DNA of 64,000 nt from the NCBI GenBank assembly GCA_015999765.1, contig JAECQR010000002.1, positions 253,768 through 317,767 on the forward strand. Reading direction: 5' to 3'. Made by a program: the position numbers and the translations under genes. This document shows positions 8,814 through 17,556 of this stretch, piece after piece; the stretch's first letter is position 1, and each line of letters opens with the position of its first letter. Source of the stretch: Flavobacteriia bacterium (lineage in GTDB: Bacteria > Bacteroidota > Bacteroidia > Flavobacteriales > Weeksellaceae). The notes under the pieces are model-generated. The model was not told where the DNA came from and searched no databases. It saw only the letters and a list, made by a program, of their open reading frames with translations.

Positions 8814-10091
8814 TTAATTCTCAATTCTTGTAATCAGAATTTTGTCTACACGCTGCCCGTCCTTATCAATTATTTCAAGCTCCAGGTCTTCAATTTTAAC
8901 TTTGTCGCCAACCCGCGTGCCCTGATGTTCGTTCAGGAAAAAACCAACCAAAGTTGTATAATTATCTTTGTTGTCGAACTCATAATCGAGGTCAAAGTAT
9001 TTCAGAAATTCTACGATAGGAACCTGTCCATCGGCCAACCATGAATTAGTACTGCGTTCAGTAATCCTGTAATCAAAATTATCCTCAGTGCTGGTGTCGC
9101 CCACCAATGCGTCGAGCAGATCATCCAGAGTGACCATGCCCACAGTGTTTCCGTATTCATCGATCACGATTCCGTAGTGGTTTTTCTGATTCTTAAAAAG
9201 TTCAAGCACTTTGTATGCGTAATAATTTTCATTAAGAAAAACCGGCTGTTTCAGATATTTCTTAAGGTCGAAATTGTCAGGATCTTGTATGGGGAACAAA
9301 TCTTTCAGCAATACAATACCAATGATGTTATCGAGATTATTTCCCTTGGTTACGGGATAGGCAGTATGTTTGTCGCTGCGAATCTTTGCAAAAATCTCAT
9401 CAAGAGAATCTTCAGTAGTGAAGAATGTCATAGCCGTTCTGTGCGTAATAAGGGTATTAATCTTCCGGTCACCAAGTTCGAAGACACGCTCCACAATATT
9501 TTGTTCTATTTCTTCGATTTCACCTTCCTGTGCACTTTCTTTAACGATTGATTTTATTTCTTCTTCGGTAATGATGCTGTCGGAATTGCTTTTAATGCCC
9601 ATCAGTTTAAGAAGAAGATTGTTAGAAGTGCTTAAGAGCCATACAAAAGGTGAAGTTATTTTTGACAGAATATCCATAGGTTTTGCAACCATTGTGATGA
9701 TGCTTTCCGGATGGGTCATTGCAATTCGTTTGGGCAGAAGTTCGCCCAGAAGTATTGAAAGATAAGTAATAAATATAACAATTCCGGCGGTCGCCAATGT
9801 TTTGGAGTAAGGTTCAATAAGCGGAAAAGTGCCTAAGAAATTCTGAAAGTCAGTTGTCAGGTTTTCCCCGGAATAAACCCCGAGTAAAATTCCGATGAGT
9901 GTTATTCCGATCTGTACGGTCGAAAGAAATTTGGTGGGATGTTCTGAAAGTTCCAGTGCTTTTTTTGCGCCTGAACTTCCCTTTTTTCCGGCATTTTCGA
10001 GTTTGAATTTTCGGGAGGAGACGAGCGACATTTCAGACATTGAAAAAATGCCATTCAGCAAAACGAGAAATATAATGATAATCAGTTCCAT
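8814..10091 (-). CDS. CNNM/CorC-type transporter (hemolysin family protein)
   Basis: A 425-residue membrane protein of the DUF21-CBS-CorC_HlyC family, members of which mediate or regulate Mg/Co (Na-coupled) efflux. The DUF21 membrane domain (about 1-190) starts with MELIIIIFLVLLNGIFSMSEMSLVSSRK and carries the conserved GELLPKRIA. Two CBS motifs follow (about 205-330, including ITHRTAMTFF and YGIVIDEYGNTVGMVTLDDLLDALVG). The C-terminal CorC_HlyC domain ends WLADGQ..NYTTLVGFFL. I chose the ATG at 10091: a longer start at 10115 would overlap the -7 box at 10113-10120. It heads an operon with a hydrolase and an exonuclease. Confidence 0.93.
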   Translation of the reverse strand: MELIIIIFLVLLNGIFSMSEMSLVSSRKFKLENAGKKGSSGAKKALELSEHPTKFLSTVQIGITLIGILLGVYSGENLTTDFQNFLGTFPLIEPYSKTLATAGIVIFITYLSILLGELLPKRIAMTHPESIITMVAKPMDILSKITSPFVWLLSTSNNLLLKLMGIKSNSDSIITEEEIKSIVKESAQEGEIEEIEQNIVERVFELGDRKINTLITHRTAMTFFTTEDSLDEIFAKIRSDKHTAYPVTKGNNLDNIIGIVLLKDLFPIQDPDNFDLKKYLKQPVFLNENYYAYKVLELFKNQKNHYGIVIDEYGNTVGMVTLDDLLDALVGDTSTEDNFDYRITERSTNSWLADGQVPIVEFLKYFDLDYEFDNKDNYTTLVGFFLNEHQGTRVGDKVKIEDLELEIIDKDGQRVDKILITRIEN

Positions 10092-10112
10092 TAAAAAGTA
10101 ATAAATTTTGCA

Positions 10113-10145
10113 CAAATATAGTTGAATTGTGCAGAGTTAAAGCAA
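10113..10145 (-). promoter_or_regulatory. Promoter of the CNNM-hydrolase-exonuclease operon
   Basis: On the minus strand, TTG (10143-10145), 22 nt, then TATATTTG (10113-10120). It predicts a start near 10109 and a leader of about 18 nt before the ATG at 10091. Confidence 0.75.
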
Positions 10146-10148
10146 TTG

Positions 10149-11006
10149 TCAGGCCCTGTGGCTCACATTTAAGCTCGTTTTTTCCGTGTCGACGAAGATT
10201 TTTCGGTTCTCGAATATTTCTTCCATAACGCGGTGATAATCTTCAAATTGGTGCACATTGATATGCCCTGCGCCCAAAATTACATAAAGTCTTGTCAGCC
10301 GGGCATTTATTTCCGAAAGATCTACGGCTGTCCTAATGGGGACCAGTCTGTCGTCGCTGCCGTGGATGATTTTGATGGGGCAGCGCACATTTTTCAGATA
10401 TTGAAATGTTGGGAGATTGTAACGAAGAAATGGTTTTGCCGGCATAAACGGCAAATAACGGTGAATGGTGCGCAGCAGCGAGTAGAGCGGCGAAGTGAGG
10501 ATCAAAAGCCGCGGATTGTTCTTCGATGCTAATCTGGCAGCAAATCCAGAACCCAGTGATCTGCCATAGACCACAATCTTTTCCTCAGAAAATTCATTTT
10601 TCACGATGTCATAAATGAACTGGGAATCGCGTTTCATGGCTTCGACGTTTCGTTTACCAGTGCTTTTTCCGAAACCGCGGTAGTCCATCATAATTACTTC
10701 ATAATCTAAACGTGTGAAATCGATGGCAAATTTCCCCCAACCCTTGATACTCTTGGTATTTCCCTTCAGATAAATCACGGCTCCTTTCGGATGATCAACT
10801 TGAAAATGGAGGTAATTGATTTTTGCGCCCGGCTCCGGTTCCACCGTTTTTTCTTCTGCCTTTAAATGTTCATAAGCGAATTTAAAATCTGGTGGAAGTT
10901 TCTCCGGCTGGAAAAAGAATTTATGCTGAAAAAAGTAAATCAGCAGACCAATGACCAGAATAATAACCGCAATAATGGTCAGCACAAAATATAAATCGGA
11001 ATTCAT
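10149..11006 (-). CDS. Membrane-anchored alpha/beta hydrolase
   Basis: A 285-residue hydrolase with one N-terminal transmembrane helix (about 5-26), so the catalytic domain is tethered to the membrane. The nucleophile is S150 in YGRSLGSGF, the likely acid D218 or D219 in HGSDDRLVP, and the base H248 in GAGHIN. MMDYRGFGKSTGKRN parallels the MDYRGYGKSSGPRN of the hydrolase at 8043, so they are paralogues. Here the usual HGN oxyanion segment reads YLKGNTKS, a lysine replacing the histidine. Substrate unknown. Its stop is just upstream of the CNNM promoter, so it is a separate transcript. Confidence 0.88.
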   Translation of the reverse strand: MNSDLYFVLTIIAVIILVIGLLIYFFQHKFFFQPEKLPPDFKFAYEHLKAEEKTVEPEPGAKINYLHFQVDHPKGAVIYLKGNTKSIKGWGKFAIDFTRLDYEVIMMDYRGFGKSTGKRNVEAMKRDSQFIYDIVKNEFSEEKIVVYGRSLGSGFAARLASKNNPRLLILTSPLYSLLRTIHRYLPFMPAKPFLRYNLPTFQYLKNVRCPIKIIHGSDDRLVPIRTAVDLSEINARLTRLYVILGAGHINVHQFEDYHRVMEEIFENRKIFVDTEKTSLNVSHRA

Positions 11007-11094
11007 TACTATAAATGTAATGCAATTTATTTGAAATTAAAGTGAAGGAAAGTTGATTGTGATTCACCATGTTGTGACGGTGAAATATCTTACA

Positions 11095-12057
11095 TTACAC
11101 AAAATGCTTAAAAATCAACCATTTAGAATTGTGGTAGTTTTTTATTTGGTTTTTGCCACGAAGCCTAAGTGTACCCGGAAGCTCAGAATAAAAACTGAAA
11201 TGCGCGCGCAAAACCGCCCAGAAATGGGAAAAACCGTTTTGGAACGCGAAATATAAAGCTGCAGCACCATCTAATATCAACCTCGAAAAAATAACCCAGA
11301 ACAGCGCAGAAAGCGGGAGATTCTTTACCAGCATAGTAAGGTTATTCCGCATGTTCAGAAAGGTTTTTTGGGCACTCTGTTTATTTAAAGTTCCGCCGCC
11401 TACATGATAAATCGTAGATTTCCCGGTGTAGAAAATTTTCTTTCCGTCATTTTTCAGACGCCAGCACAAATCGATTTCTTCCTGATGGGCAAAAAATCTT
11501 TCGTCAAACCCCTTCTGATTCCAAAAATCTTCAGATCGGATGAATAAACAGCAGCCCGAAGCCCAGAAAATCTCGGTTTCATCATTGTATTGTCCTTTGT
11601 CTTCTTCTATTGATTCAAAGATCCGTCCGCGGCAGTAAGGATAACCCAGGTTATCGATAAAACCACCTGCAGCGCCTGCAAATTCGAAGAAATTTTTACG
11701 GTTGTAATCGAGAACTTTTGGCTGAACTGCGGCAATTTTGGGATCGTTTTTAAATAAATTCAGAACAGGATCGATCCAGTTTGGGGTTACTTCCACATCG
11801 GAATTCAGGAGACAGTAAATATCTGCATGAATATGTTTTAAACCATCATTGTAACCGCCGGCAAAACCATTGTTTTTGGTGTTGTAAATAATTTTAACCT
11901 GTGGGAAATTCTGGCGTAGATAATCCACAGAATCATCAGTTGAAGCATTGTCGATCACATAAATCTCTGCATCACCGGAATAAGAGATGACACTGGGAAG
12001 AAATTTTTCTAACCAATTTTTCCCGTTCCAGTTTAAGATCGCGATTGCTAATTTCAA
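11095..12057 (-). CDS. Glycosyltransferase family 2
   Basis: A 320-residue GT-A fold transferase, probably acting on a cell-surface glycan or lipid-linked sugar; acceptor and donor are unknown. It starts with the canonical beta strand MKLAIAILNWNG, then VIDNASTDDSVDYL (35-48) and LLNSDVEVTPNW with the metal-binding Asp region. WASGCCLFIRSEDF and HQEEIDLCWRLKNDGKKIFYTGKS..YHVGGGT are the acceptor-side motifs of rhamnosyltransferase-like GT2 enzymes. A hydrophobic stretch near 245-275 may touch the membrane. It follows the acyltransferase gene by 18 nt on the same strand, which suggests a joint role in outer-membrane lipid or glycan assembly. Confidence 0.9.
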   Translation of the reverse strand: MKLAIAILNWNGKNWLEKFLPSVISYSGDAEIYVIDNASTDDSVDYLRQNFPQVKIIYNTKNNGFAGGYNDGLKHIHADIYCLLNSDVEVTPNWIDPVLNLFKNDPKIAAVQPKVLDYNRKNFFEFAGAAGGFIDNLGYPYCRGRIFESIEEDKGQYNDETEIFWASGCCLFIRSEDFWNQKGFDERFFAHQEEIDLCWRLKNDGKKIFYTGKSTIYHVGGGTLNKQSAQKTFLNMRNNLTMLVKNLPLSALFWVIFSRLILDGAAALYFAFQNGFSHFWAVLRAHFSFYSELPGTLRLRGKNQIKNYHNSKWLIFKHFV

Positions 12058-12075
12058 TTCAGATAAGTATGATTG

Positions 12076-12957
12076 TTATATTCCAGTTTCCATAACTTTA
12101 ATTGCGTGCTGGTATTTCCACCGTCTGTGCGACCAAAGATAATTGTCGGGTCTTTTATTAATAGTATTTTCCAGCATTTTGTGGAATTTCCTCACCACTT
12201 CGTGCTCTACAAATTTTTCTCCATCGGGATAAATTCGGTAATAATTGATCTGATAATAACCGCGTTTTACTTTCTTCATTTCGCAAAAAACAAAAGCAAG
12301 ATCCATTCTTGTAGAAAGCTTGTCGTATCCGACGAATGCAGGCGTTTTTTGATTGAGGAAGTTTAATCCATACGTCACTTCAGAAACATGCGGTGTCTGG
12401 TCAGCAATGAACATATACACAGAATTGCCGTCGTTTCTGTTCCGGAAAATATGTCGGATCACTTCCTTAGCTTCCAAAGCCTGATTGCCAAAACTGTTGC
12501 GGATTCCTTTGATCTTTTCTTCCCAGAAACTGTTCTGTACCTTTCTGTAAACCGGAAAACAGTTTTCCTGAGGAATAATCGTCGCAAGTGCGTTGAACCA
12601 TTCCCAGTTGAAAATATGTCCTGCCAAAAGAATTACATTTTTGTTTTCAGCTTTAGCATCCTTAAAAACATCCTGATTGATATGCTGAACGCGCACCCGT
12701 AGTTCAGTGGAAGAAATGGTAAATGATTTAAAGGTTTCAAGAATATAATCTGAAAAATTGCGGTAAAAACTCTTCCGGATCGTACTTATTTCTTCTGCGG
12801 ATTTTTCGGGAAACGATTTCTTCAGATTTTCAGTCACCACTTTCTTCCGGTAACCAACCAGATGGTACATCAGAAAGAAAATCACATCCGAAAACAGATA
12901 TAAAACCTGTAATGGAAGTCTGGAAAAGAGAAGAATAATTTTAAATAGAAAATTCAT
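12076..12957 (-). CDS. Lysophospholipid/lipid A acyltransferase (LpxL/HtrB-like)
   Basis: A 293-residue member of the LpxL/HtrB late acyltransferase family, which transfers acyl chains to lipid A precursors or related lipids at the inner membrane. Seen: an N-terminal hydrophobic anchor (about 1-35), LLAGHIFNWEWFNAL with the catalytic HX4E, and VYMFIADQTPH followed by LNFLNQKTPAFVGYDKLSTRMDLAFVF, which form the typical acceptor site. The C-terminus NYLWSHRRWKY is the family signature. Bacteroidota have divergent copies, so the exact substrate is uncertain. It is first in an operon with the glycosyltransferase. Confidence 0.9.
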   Translation of the reverse strand: MNFLFKIILLFSRLPLQVLYLFSDVIFFLMYHLVGYRKKVVTENLKKSFPEKSAEEISTIRKSFYRNFSDYILETFKSFTISSTELRVRVQHINQDVFKDAKAENKNVILLAGHIFNWEWFNALATIIPQENCFPVYRKVQNSFWEEKIKGIRNSFGNQALEAKEVIRHIFRNRNDGNSVYMFIADQTPHVSEVTYGLNFLNQKTPAFVGYDKLSTRMDLAFVFCEMKKVKRGYYQINYYRIYPDGEKFVEHEVVRKFHKMLENTINKRPDNYLWSHRRWKYQHAIKVMETGI

Positions 12958-12967
12958 ATACAGTTTG

Positions 12968-12975
12968 CAAATTTA
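12968..12975 (-). promoter_or_regulatory. -7 box TAAATTTG of the acyltransferase operon
   Basis: Exact TAnnTTTG on the minus strand, 10 nt upstream of the ATG at 12957. It is back to back with the plus-strand box at 13002, so the 80-nt gap holds divergent promoters. Confidence 0.55.
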
Positions 12976-13001
12976 GCAATTATAAACTTGATTGATGGCG
13001 C

Positions 13002-13009
13002 TATTTTTG
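13002..13009 (+). promoter_or_regulatory. -7 box TATTTTTG of the thioredoxin-fold gene
   Basis: Exact TAnnTTTG, 28 nt upstream of the ATG at 13038, giving a leader of about 24 nt. No TTG at standard spacing. Confidence 0.5.
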
Positions 13010-13037
13010 TTAATTTGCACTGCTAAAATTAAGTTCA

Positions 13038-13625
13038 ATGAAAAGTAATTCCCTAAAAATACTCGCAATGTCATCACTTCTCATTACGGGAGTGGCGTGT
13101 GCTCAAAAATCTGATGTAAAATCCACAGACAAAGTTGCGACAGAATCGGTGGCTCCTGAAATGGATTCCGCAGCCATTGCAGCAGCTAAAAAGAAAGCGG
13201 CAGCAGAAGAGAAAGCTAAACTGCCCAAACCTTATAATGCGGAAGAAAATGCGGAAGCTAGAATTGCTGAATTGGTGAAACAGGCAAAAGCAGAAAACAA
13301 AAATATCATACTTCAGGCGGGCGGAAACTGGTGTATCTGGTGTCTGCGCTTCAACAATTTTGTACAGACCACTCCCGAATTAAAGCAAATTGTAGATGAC
13401 AATTATTTATATTATCACCTCAACTATTCTCCGGAAAATAAAAATGCCAAAGTTTTTGCGAAATATGAGAATCCGGGCGAAAAATTCGGATATCCTGTTT
13501 TTGTCATTTTAGACCAGAACGGAAAAATGATCCATACACAGGACAGCGCTGTTCTGGAGGAAGGAAAAGGTTACAGCACGGAAAAGGTGAAGGAATTCTT
13601 CCTGAAATGGGCCGCAAAATCATAA
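13038..13625 (+). CDS. Secreted thioredoxin-fold protein with CxxC
   Basis: A 195-residue exported protein. The signal sequence is MKSNSLKILAMSSLLITGVAC, with a lipobox-like TGVA-C21 that may be lipidated. A low-complexity Ala/Lys stretch (about 48-66) may be a spacer, and the thioredoxin-like domain (about 75-195) contains GGNWCIWCLRFNNF, where CIWC is the redox pair. GYPVFVILDQNG has the cis-Pro strand of the fold, though the cis-Pro motif is altered to YPVF. It is probably a periplasmic thiol reductase or oxidase; the partner is unknown. Monocistronic, with a terminator 5 nt after the stop. Confidence 0.88.
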   Translation: MKSNSLKILAMSSLLITGVACAQKSDVKSTDKVATESVAPEMDSAAIAAAKKKAAAEEKAKLPKPYNAEENAEARIAELVKQAKAENKNIILQAGGNWCIWCLRFNNFVQTTPELKQIVDDNYLYYHLNYSPENKNAKVFAKYENPGEKFGYPVFVILDQNGKMIHTQDSAVLEEGKGYSTEKVKEFFLKWAAKS

Positions 13626-13628
13626 AAG

Positions 13629-13660
13629 AAAAAACCGGAATTAATTCCGGTTTTTTTTAT
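13629..13660. terminator. Bidirectional terminator
   Basis: Near-perfect palindrome with stem AAAACCGGAATT / AATTCCGGTTTT, A-rich on the left and T-rich on the right. It serves the thioredoxin-fold gene and the convergent aldehyde dehydrogenase gene. Confidence 0.9.
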
Positions 13661-15018
13661 AAAAGTTTTTTAATCCAATTCATTTTTTTCTCCGAATATG
13701 GAGGATATTTCAAGTCCGGTTCGCCCCACGTTGCTCTTTCAAGCACTGATTTCTGATGAGAAAACGCTTCGAACCCGAATTTACCGTGATAATGACCAAT
13801 CCCCGAACTTCCTACGCCGCCAAAAGGCAGGTTTTCGTTACTCAGATGCATCACTACATCGTTGATACATCCGCCTCCGAAAGATATTTTTGAGGTGAAG
13901 TTTTCTTTCTCCTCCGAATTTTTGGTAAAGAGATATGCTGCAAGCGGTTTTTCTTTTTCGGCAATCATTAATAAGGCTTCATTGAAATTTTTAAATGTCA
14001 GCACCGGAAGAATCGGTCCGAAAATTTCTTCCTGCATTACCGCATCATTCCAGTCAATATTATGTAAAACCGTAGGTTCAATATATCTTTTTACGCCATC
14101 GTAATTCCCGCCGAGATAAGTTTTGTCTTTATCAATAAATTTAACTAAGCGCTCAAAATTTCTTTGATTAATAATTTGCGTATAGTGTTCAGAATTTGGC
14201 TGATAATTGAATTTCTGTATCTGAGATTTTAAAGCATCCAGAAAACTGTCCCTCACTTTTTCGTCTACCAAGATATAATCAGGCGCAACGCAGGTTTGAC
14301 CGGCATTGAGGAATTTTCCCCAAACGATTCTTTTGGCAGCCAGATCAAAATCAGCACTAGAAGTTACGATTACTGGGCTTTTCCCGCCGAGTTCCAGGGT
14401 TACAGGAGTTAAATTTTTCGCTGCGGCTTCGTAAACGATTTGTCCGACTTTCGTGCTTCCGGTGAAAAATATCTTGTCGAATTTGAATTTCAAAATCTCT
14501 GTAATCTCATCTACACCGCCTTGTGCAACAAAAAGATATTCCTCCGGGAAATTCTCATTGATGATTTTGGCCATTGCTTTCATGGTATTCTCAGCAATTT
14601 CGCTTGGTTTTACAATGCAGGTATTTCCTGCTGCAAGCGCTGTAACCATTGGTGAAAGCGAAAGCTGATAAGGGTAATTCCATGCGCCGATTACTAAAGT
14701 GCAACCCAGCGGATCGCTGTAAATTTTGCTTGTTCCGAGTTGATTGGCCAGGTTGGTTCTTACTTTTTTCGGTTTGGCCAGCGAGCTGAGATTTTTTAAA
14801 TAATAGTCGATATCTTTCAGAACAAAGGAAATCTCAGTTGTAAAAGTGTCGAACTTTGATTTTCCGAAATCCTGATAAATAGCTTCATATAAGAGCTCTT
14901 CATGTTTGATGATAAGATCCCGAAGTTTTTCCAGATTTCTCTTTCTAAACTTTAAATTCTTGGTCTTCTGGCTGTTGAAAAATGTTCTTTGAGCCACAAT
15001 TATATCTTCGAAATTCAT
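13657..15018 (-). CDS. Aldehyde dehydrogenase (class 3-like)
   Basis: NAD(P)-dependent oxidation of an aldehyde to the acid. The 453-residue length and the C-terminal end fit the ALDH3/CALDH subgroup, which often acts on fatty or aromatic aldehydes. Seen: the cofactor motif FTGSTKVGQIVYEAAAKNLTP, the general base in VTLELGGKSPV, and the catalytic Cys in NAGQTCVAPDYILV. EEIFGPILPV and PFGGVGSSGIGHYHGKFGFEAFSHQKSV are family signatures. It diverges from a short-chain dehydrogenase gene across a 57-nt gap; pairing of the two oxidoreductases suggests related alcohol/aldehyde metabolism, which is inference. Confidence 0.95.
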   Translation of the reverse strand: MNFEDIIVAQRTFFNSQKTKNLKFRKRNLEKLRDLIIKHEELLYEAIYQDFGKSKFDTFTTEISFVLKDIDYYLKNLSSLAKPKKVRTNLANQLGTSKIYSDPLGCTLVIGAWNYPYQLSLSPMVTALAAGNTCIVKPSEIAENTMKAMAKIINENFPEEYLFVAQGGVDEITEILKFKFDKIFFTGSTKVGQIVYEAAAKNLTPVTLELGGKSPVIVTSSADFDLAAKRIVWGKFLNAGQTCVAPDYILVDEKVRDSFLDALKSQIQKFNYQPNSEHYTQIINQRNFERLVKFIDKDKTYLGGNYDGVKRYIEPTVLHNIDWNDAVMQEEIFGPILPVLTFKNFNEALLMIAEKEKPLAAYLFTKNSEEKENFTSKISFGGGCINDVVMHLSNENLPFGGVGSSGIGHYHGKFGFEAFSHQKSVLERATWGEPDLKYPPYSEKKMNWIKKLL

Positions 15019-15041
15019 TACTTTTAATTTATTATTCTAAA

Positions 15042-15049
15042 CAAATTTA
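15042..15049 (-). promoter_or_regulatory. -7 box TAAATTTG of the aldehyde dehydrogenase gene
   Basis: Exact minus-strand TAnnTTTG, 23 nt upstream of the ATG at 15018. No TTG at consensus spacing. Confidence 0.5.
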
Positions 15050-15075
15050 CTTTAAAAATCACAGATAAAAATAAA

Positions 15076-15879
15076 ATGGATTTTAGAAACAAAACGGTTC
15101 TCATTACAGGCGGCTGCTCCGGAATTGGTAAAATCATGGCAAAGAAATCCCTCGAAAGAGAAGCAAAAAAGCTGGTGATTTGGGATATTAATGAAGAAGC
15201 TTTATCGAGAGCCAAGGAGGAATTTACCGGATTAGGCGGTGAAATTTTCGTTTATAAAACTGATGTTTTTAATCTGGATGATATTAAAATTAATGCCCAG
15301 AAAGTAAGAATGGAGGTGGGGAAAGTTGATATTCTGATCAACAATGCAGGAATTGTGGTGGGTAAGTATTTCCATGAACACACGCACGACCAGATTCATA
15401 AAAGTATGTTGATAAACTCCAACGCGTTCATGCACATTGGTTTGGAGTTTTTATCGGGAATGATGGCTGAAAATTCAGGTGCAATCTGCAACATCGCTTC
15501 TTCCGCGGGCTTAATTTCAAATCCTAAAATGTCAGTTTATGCTGCTTCCAAATGGGCGGTTGTAGGTTGGAGCGACAGCCTGCGATTAGAAATGCAACAG
15601 CTTGGCAAAAACATTTCTATCACCACAATTATGCCTTTCTACATCAATACTGGAATGTTCGACGGCGCAAAATCCAAACTGCTGCCAATTCTTGAGCCTG
15701 AACCAACTTCCGAAAGAATCATTAAGGCCATCGAAAATGAAACTAAAATGCTTGCGATGCCATTGCCCTATTGGTTTATCCGTTTTTCACAGGGAATTTT
15801 ACCGATCCCGATCTTCGACTGGGTAATGAAGAATGTTTTTGGTGTTTACGATACGATGAAAGATTTCCGTGGACGTTAA
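15076..15879 (+). CDS. Short-chain dehydrogenase/reductase
   Basis: A 267-residue classical SDR with an NAD(P)-binding Rossmann fold. Glycine motif TGGCSGIGK (residues 11-19), acidic WDIN after beta 2 (suggests NAD preference), NNAGIV, the catalytic Ser in IASSAG and the YAASK dyad. The C-terminus (EPTSERIIKAIENETKMLAMPLPYWFIRFSQGILPIPIFDWVM) is amphipathic, like membrane-associated SDRs acting on lipids or retinoids. Substrate not determinable. Divergent to the aldehyde dehydrogenase. Confidence 0.92.
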   Translation: MDFRNKTVLITGGCSGIGKIMAKKSLEREAKKLVIWDINEEALSRAKEEFTGLGGEIFVYKTDVFNLDDIKINAQKVRMEVGKVDILINNAGIVVGKYFHEHTHDQIHKSMLINSNAFMHIGLEFLSGMMAENSGAICNIASSAGLISNPKMSVYAASKWAVVGWSDSLRLEMQQLGKNISITTIMPFYINTGMFDGAKSKLLPILEPEPTSERIIKAIENETKMLAMPLPYWFIRFSQGILPIPIFDWVMKNVFGVYDTMKDFRGR

Positions 15880-15972
15880 TAATTGATTTAAATTCAAATT
15901 TTAATCATTAACGCAGGAGGATTTGTTGCTGAAAAATTCTCTTGTCTTCTCTGCAAATTCTTTTAATTTTCT

Positions 15973-15980
15973 TAAATTTG
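15973..15980 (+). promoter_or_regulatory. -7 box TAAATTTG of purB
   Basis: Exact TAnnTTTG, 26 nt upstream of the purB ATG. The nearest upstream TTG is 28 nt away, longer than usual. Confidence 0.55.
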
Positions 15981-16006
15981 TGCATCTAATAAAGTAAAAA
16001 GAAAGA

Positions 16007-17434
16007 ATGAATTCCTACAAAAATCCTCTTGAAGAACGCTATTCAAGTGAGGAAATGCTCTATAATTTCTCCCCGAACAACAAGTTCAGGAACTGGCGGA
16101 AATTATGGATCGCGCTGGCCGAAATCGAAAAAAATTTAGGTCTCGACATTTCCGACGAACAGATTGCGCAGCTCAAAGCCAATGCAGATAACATTGATTA
16201 TGTGAAGGCTGCAGATTACGAGAAAAAATTCCGACACGATGTCATGGCACACGTTCATACGTATGGTGACGACGCGCCTCTGGCAAAAGGAATCATTCAC
16301 TTGGGCGCAACCTCTGCTTTTGTAGGAGACAATACCGATTTAATTCAAATGCGGGACGGATTGCTTCTTTTGAGAAAGCAAATGGTCAACGTGATCAAAA
16401 ATCTTTCTGATTTTGCTTTAAAATACAAAGATCTTCCGACGCTTGGATTTACCCATTACCAGCCGGCACAGCTAACGACGGTTGGAAAGCGCGCGACCCT
16501 TTGGCTGCAGTCTTTAATTTTAGATTTTGAGGAACTTGAATTTTTCCTGGAAACACTAAGATTTCGCGGCGTAAAAGGAACTACCGGAACTGCAGCGAGT
16601 TTTCTGGAACTTTTTGAAGGCGATTATTCCAAAGTTCAACATCTGGACAAAGAACTTTCAAAACGTTTTGGCTTTGAAAAAGTTTTCGGCGTTTCCGGAC
16701 AGACTTACGACAGAAAAATCGATGCAAAAGTGATGGCGCTGCTTTCCAATATCGCACAGTCAGCTCATAAATTTACCAATGATTTAAGGCTTTTACAGAA
16801 TTTAAAGGAAATAGAGGAGCCCTTTGAGAAAAACCAGATCGGTTCTTCCGCAATGGCTTATAAAAGAAATCCGATGCGTTCTGAAAGAATAGGGGCGCTT
16901 TCAAAATTCGTTATGTCGCTTTCTTCAAGTTCCGCAATGGTGGCGGCAACACAGTGGTTTGAAAGAACGCTGGACGATTCAGCGAACAAGAGATTAACGA
17001 TCCCACAATCTTTCCTTGCTGTGGATGCGATTTTATTGATCTGGAATAATATCATGAACGGAATCATTGTTTACGAAAACCGTATTCAAAAGCATATTAT
17101 GGACGAACTTCCATTTATGGCGACAGAATACATCATTATGGAAGAAGTGAAAGCGGGAGGCGACCGGCAGGAAATTCACGAAACCATCCGCGTTCATTCC
17201 ATGGAAGCAAGCAAAAAAGTGAAAATGGAAGGAAAGGAAAATGATCTGATTGAAAGAATCATGAACGACTCTTCTCTGAGGCTTGATAAGACCAAATTTA
17301 TGGAAATACTCGACCCGAAAAACTTCATCGGTTTTGCTCCCATTCAGACGGAAGAATTTATCCGGAACGAAGTGCAGCCGATTTTAGATAAATACAGCGA
17401 CCTGATCGGCTTAGAAGCTGACCTAAAAGTATAA
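16007..17434 (+). CDS. purB: Adenylosuccinate lyase
   Basis: Fumarate-releasing lyase acting twice in purine synthesis: SAICAR to AICAR and adenylosuccinate to AMP. The 475-residue length matches the longer, eukaryote-like ADSL branch. Seen: HDVMAHVHTYGDDAP and HLGATSAFVGDNTD (substrate-binding His regions), TLGFTHYQPAQLTTVGKRA, and the fumarase/ASL superfamily loop GSSAMAYKRNPMRSERI at about 284-300 with the catalytic Ser. It begins a run of purine genes on the plus strand but has its own promoter and terminator. Confidence 0.97.
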   Translation: MNSYKNPLEERYSSEEMLYNFSPNNKFRNWRKLWIALAEIEKNLGLDISDEQIAQLKANADNIDYVKAADYEKKFRHDVMAHVHTYGDDAPLAKGIIHLGATSAFVGDNTDLIQMRDGLLLLRKQMVNVIKNLSDFALKYKDLPTLGFTHYQPAQLTTVGKRATLWLQSLILDFEELEFFLETLRFRGVKGTTGTAASFLELFEGDYSKVQHLDKELSKRFGFEKVFGVSGQTYDRKIDAKVMALLSNIAQSAHKFTNDLRLLQNLKEIEEPFEKNQIGSSAMAYKRNPMRSERIGALSKFVMSLSSSSAMVAATQWFERTLDDSANKRLTIPQSFLAVDAILLIWNNIMNGIIVYENRIQKHIMDELPFMATEYIIMEEVKAGGDRQEIHETIRVHSMEASKKVKMEGKENDLIERIMNDSSLRLDKTKFMEILDPKNFIGFAPIQTEEFIRNEVQPILDKYSDLIGLEADLKV

Positions 17435-17438
17435 ATTT

Positions 17439-17466
17439 ATGCAGGCAATTTTGTCTGCATTTTTTG
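17439..17466 (+). terminator. Terminator of purB
   Basis: Stem ATGCAGGCAA / TTGTCTGCAT (one G-T pair) with a TT loop, followed by five T, immediately after the purB stop. Confidence 0.85.
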
Positions 17467-17500
17467 GCAATTATCTTCAGTAAAATAAATGCTTAAGTAG

Positions 17501-17543
17501 TCCCAGAAGGGATTTTAAACAAAGAATAGAATGAAATTCTATT
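17501..17543 (+). promoter_or_regulatory. Two small hairpins in the purL leader
   Basis: TCCC-AGAA-GGGA at 17501-17512 and AATAGAAT-GAA-ATTCTATT at 17525-17543. The second ends 13 nt before the purL ATG. They could be an RNA control element or a protein site. No known riboswitch core is recognised. Confidence 0.35.
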
Positions 17544-17556
17544 AATAAAAGTGAAA

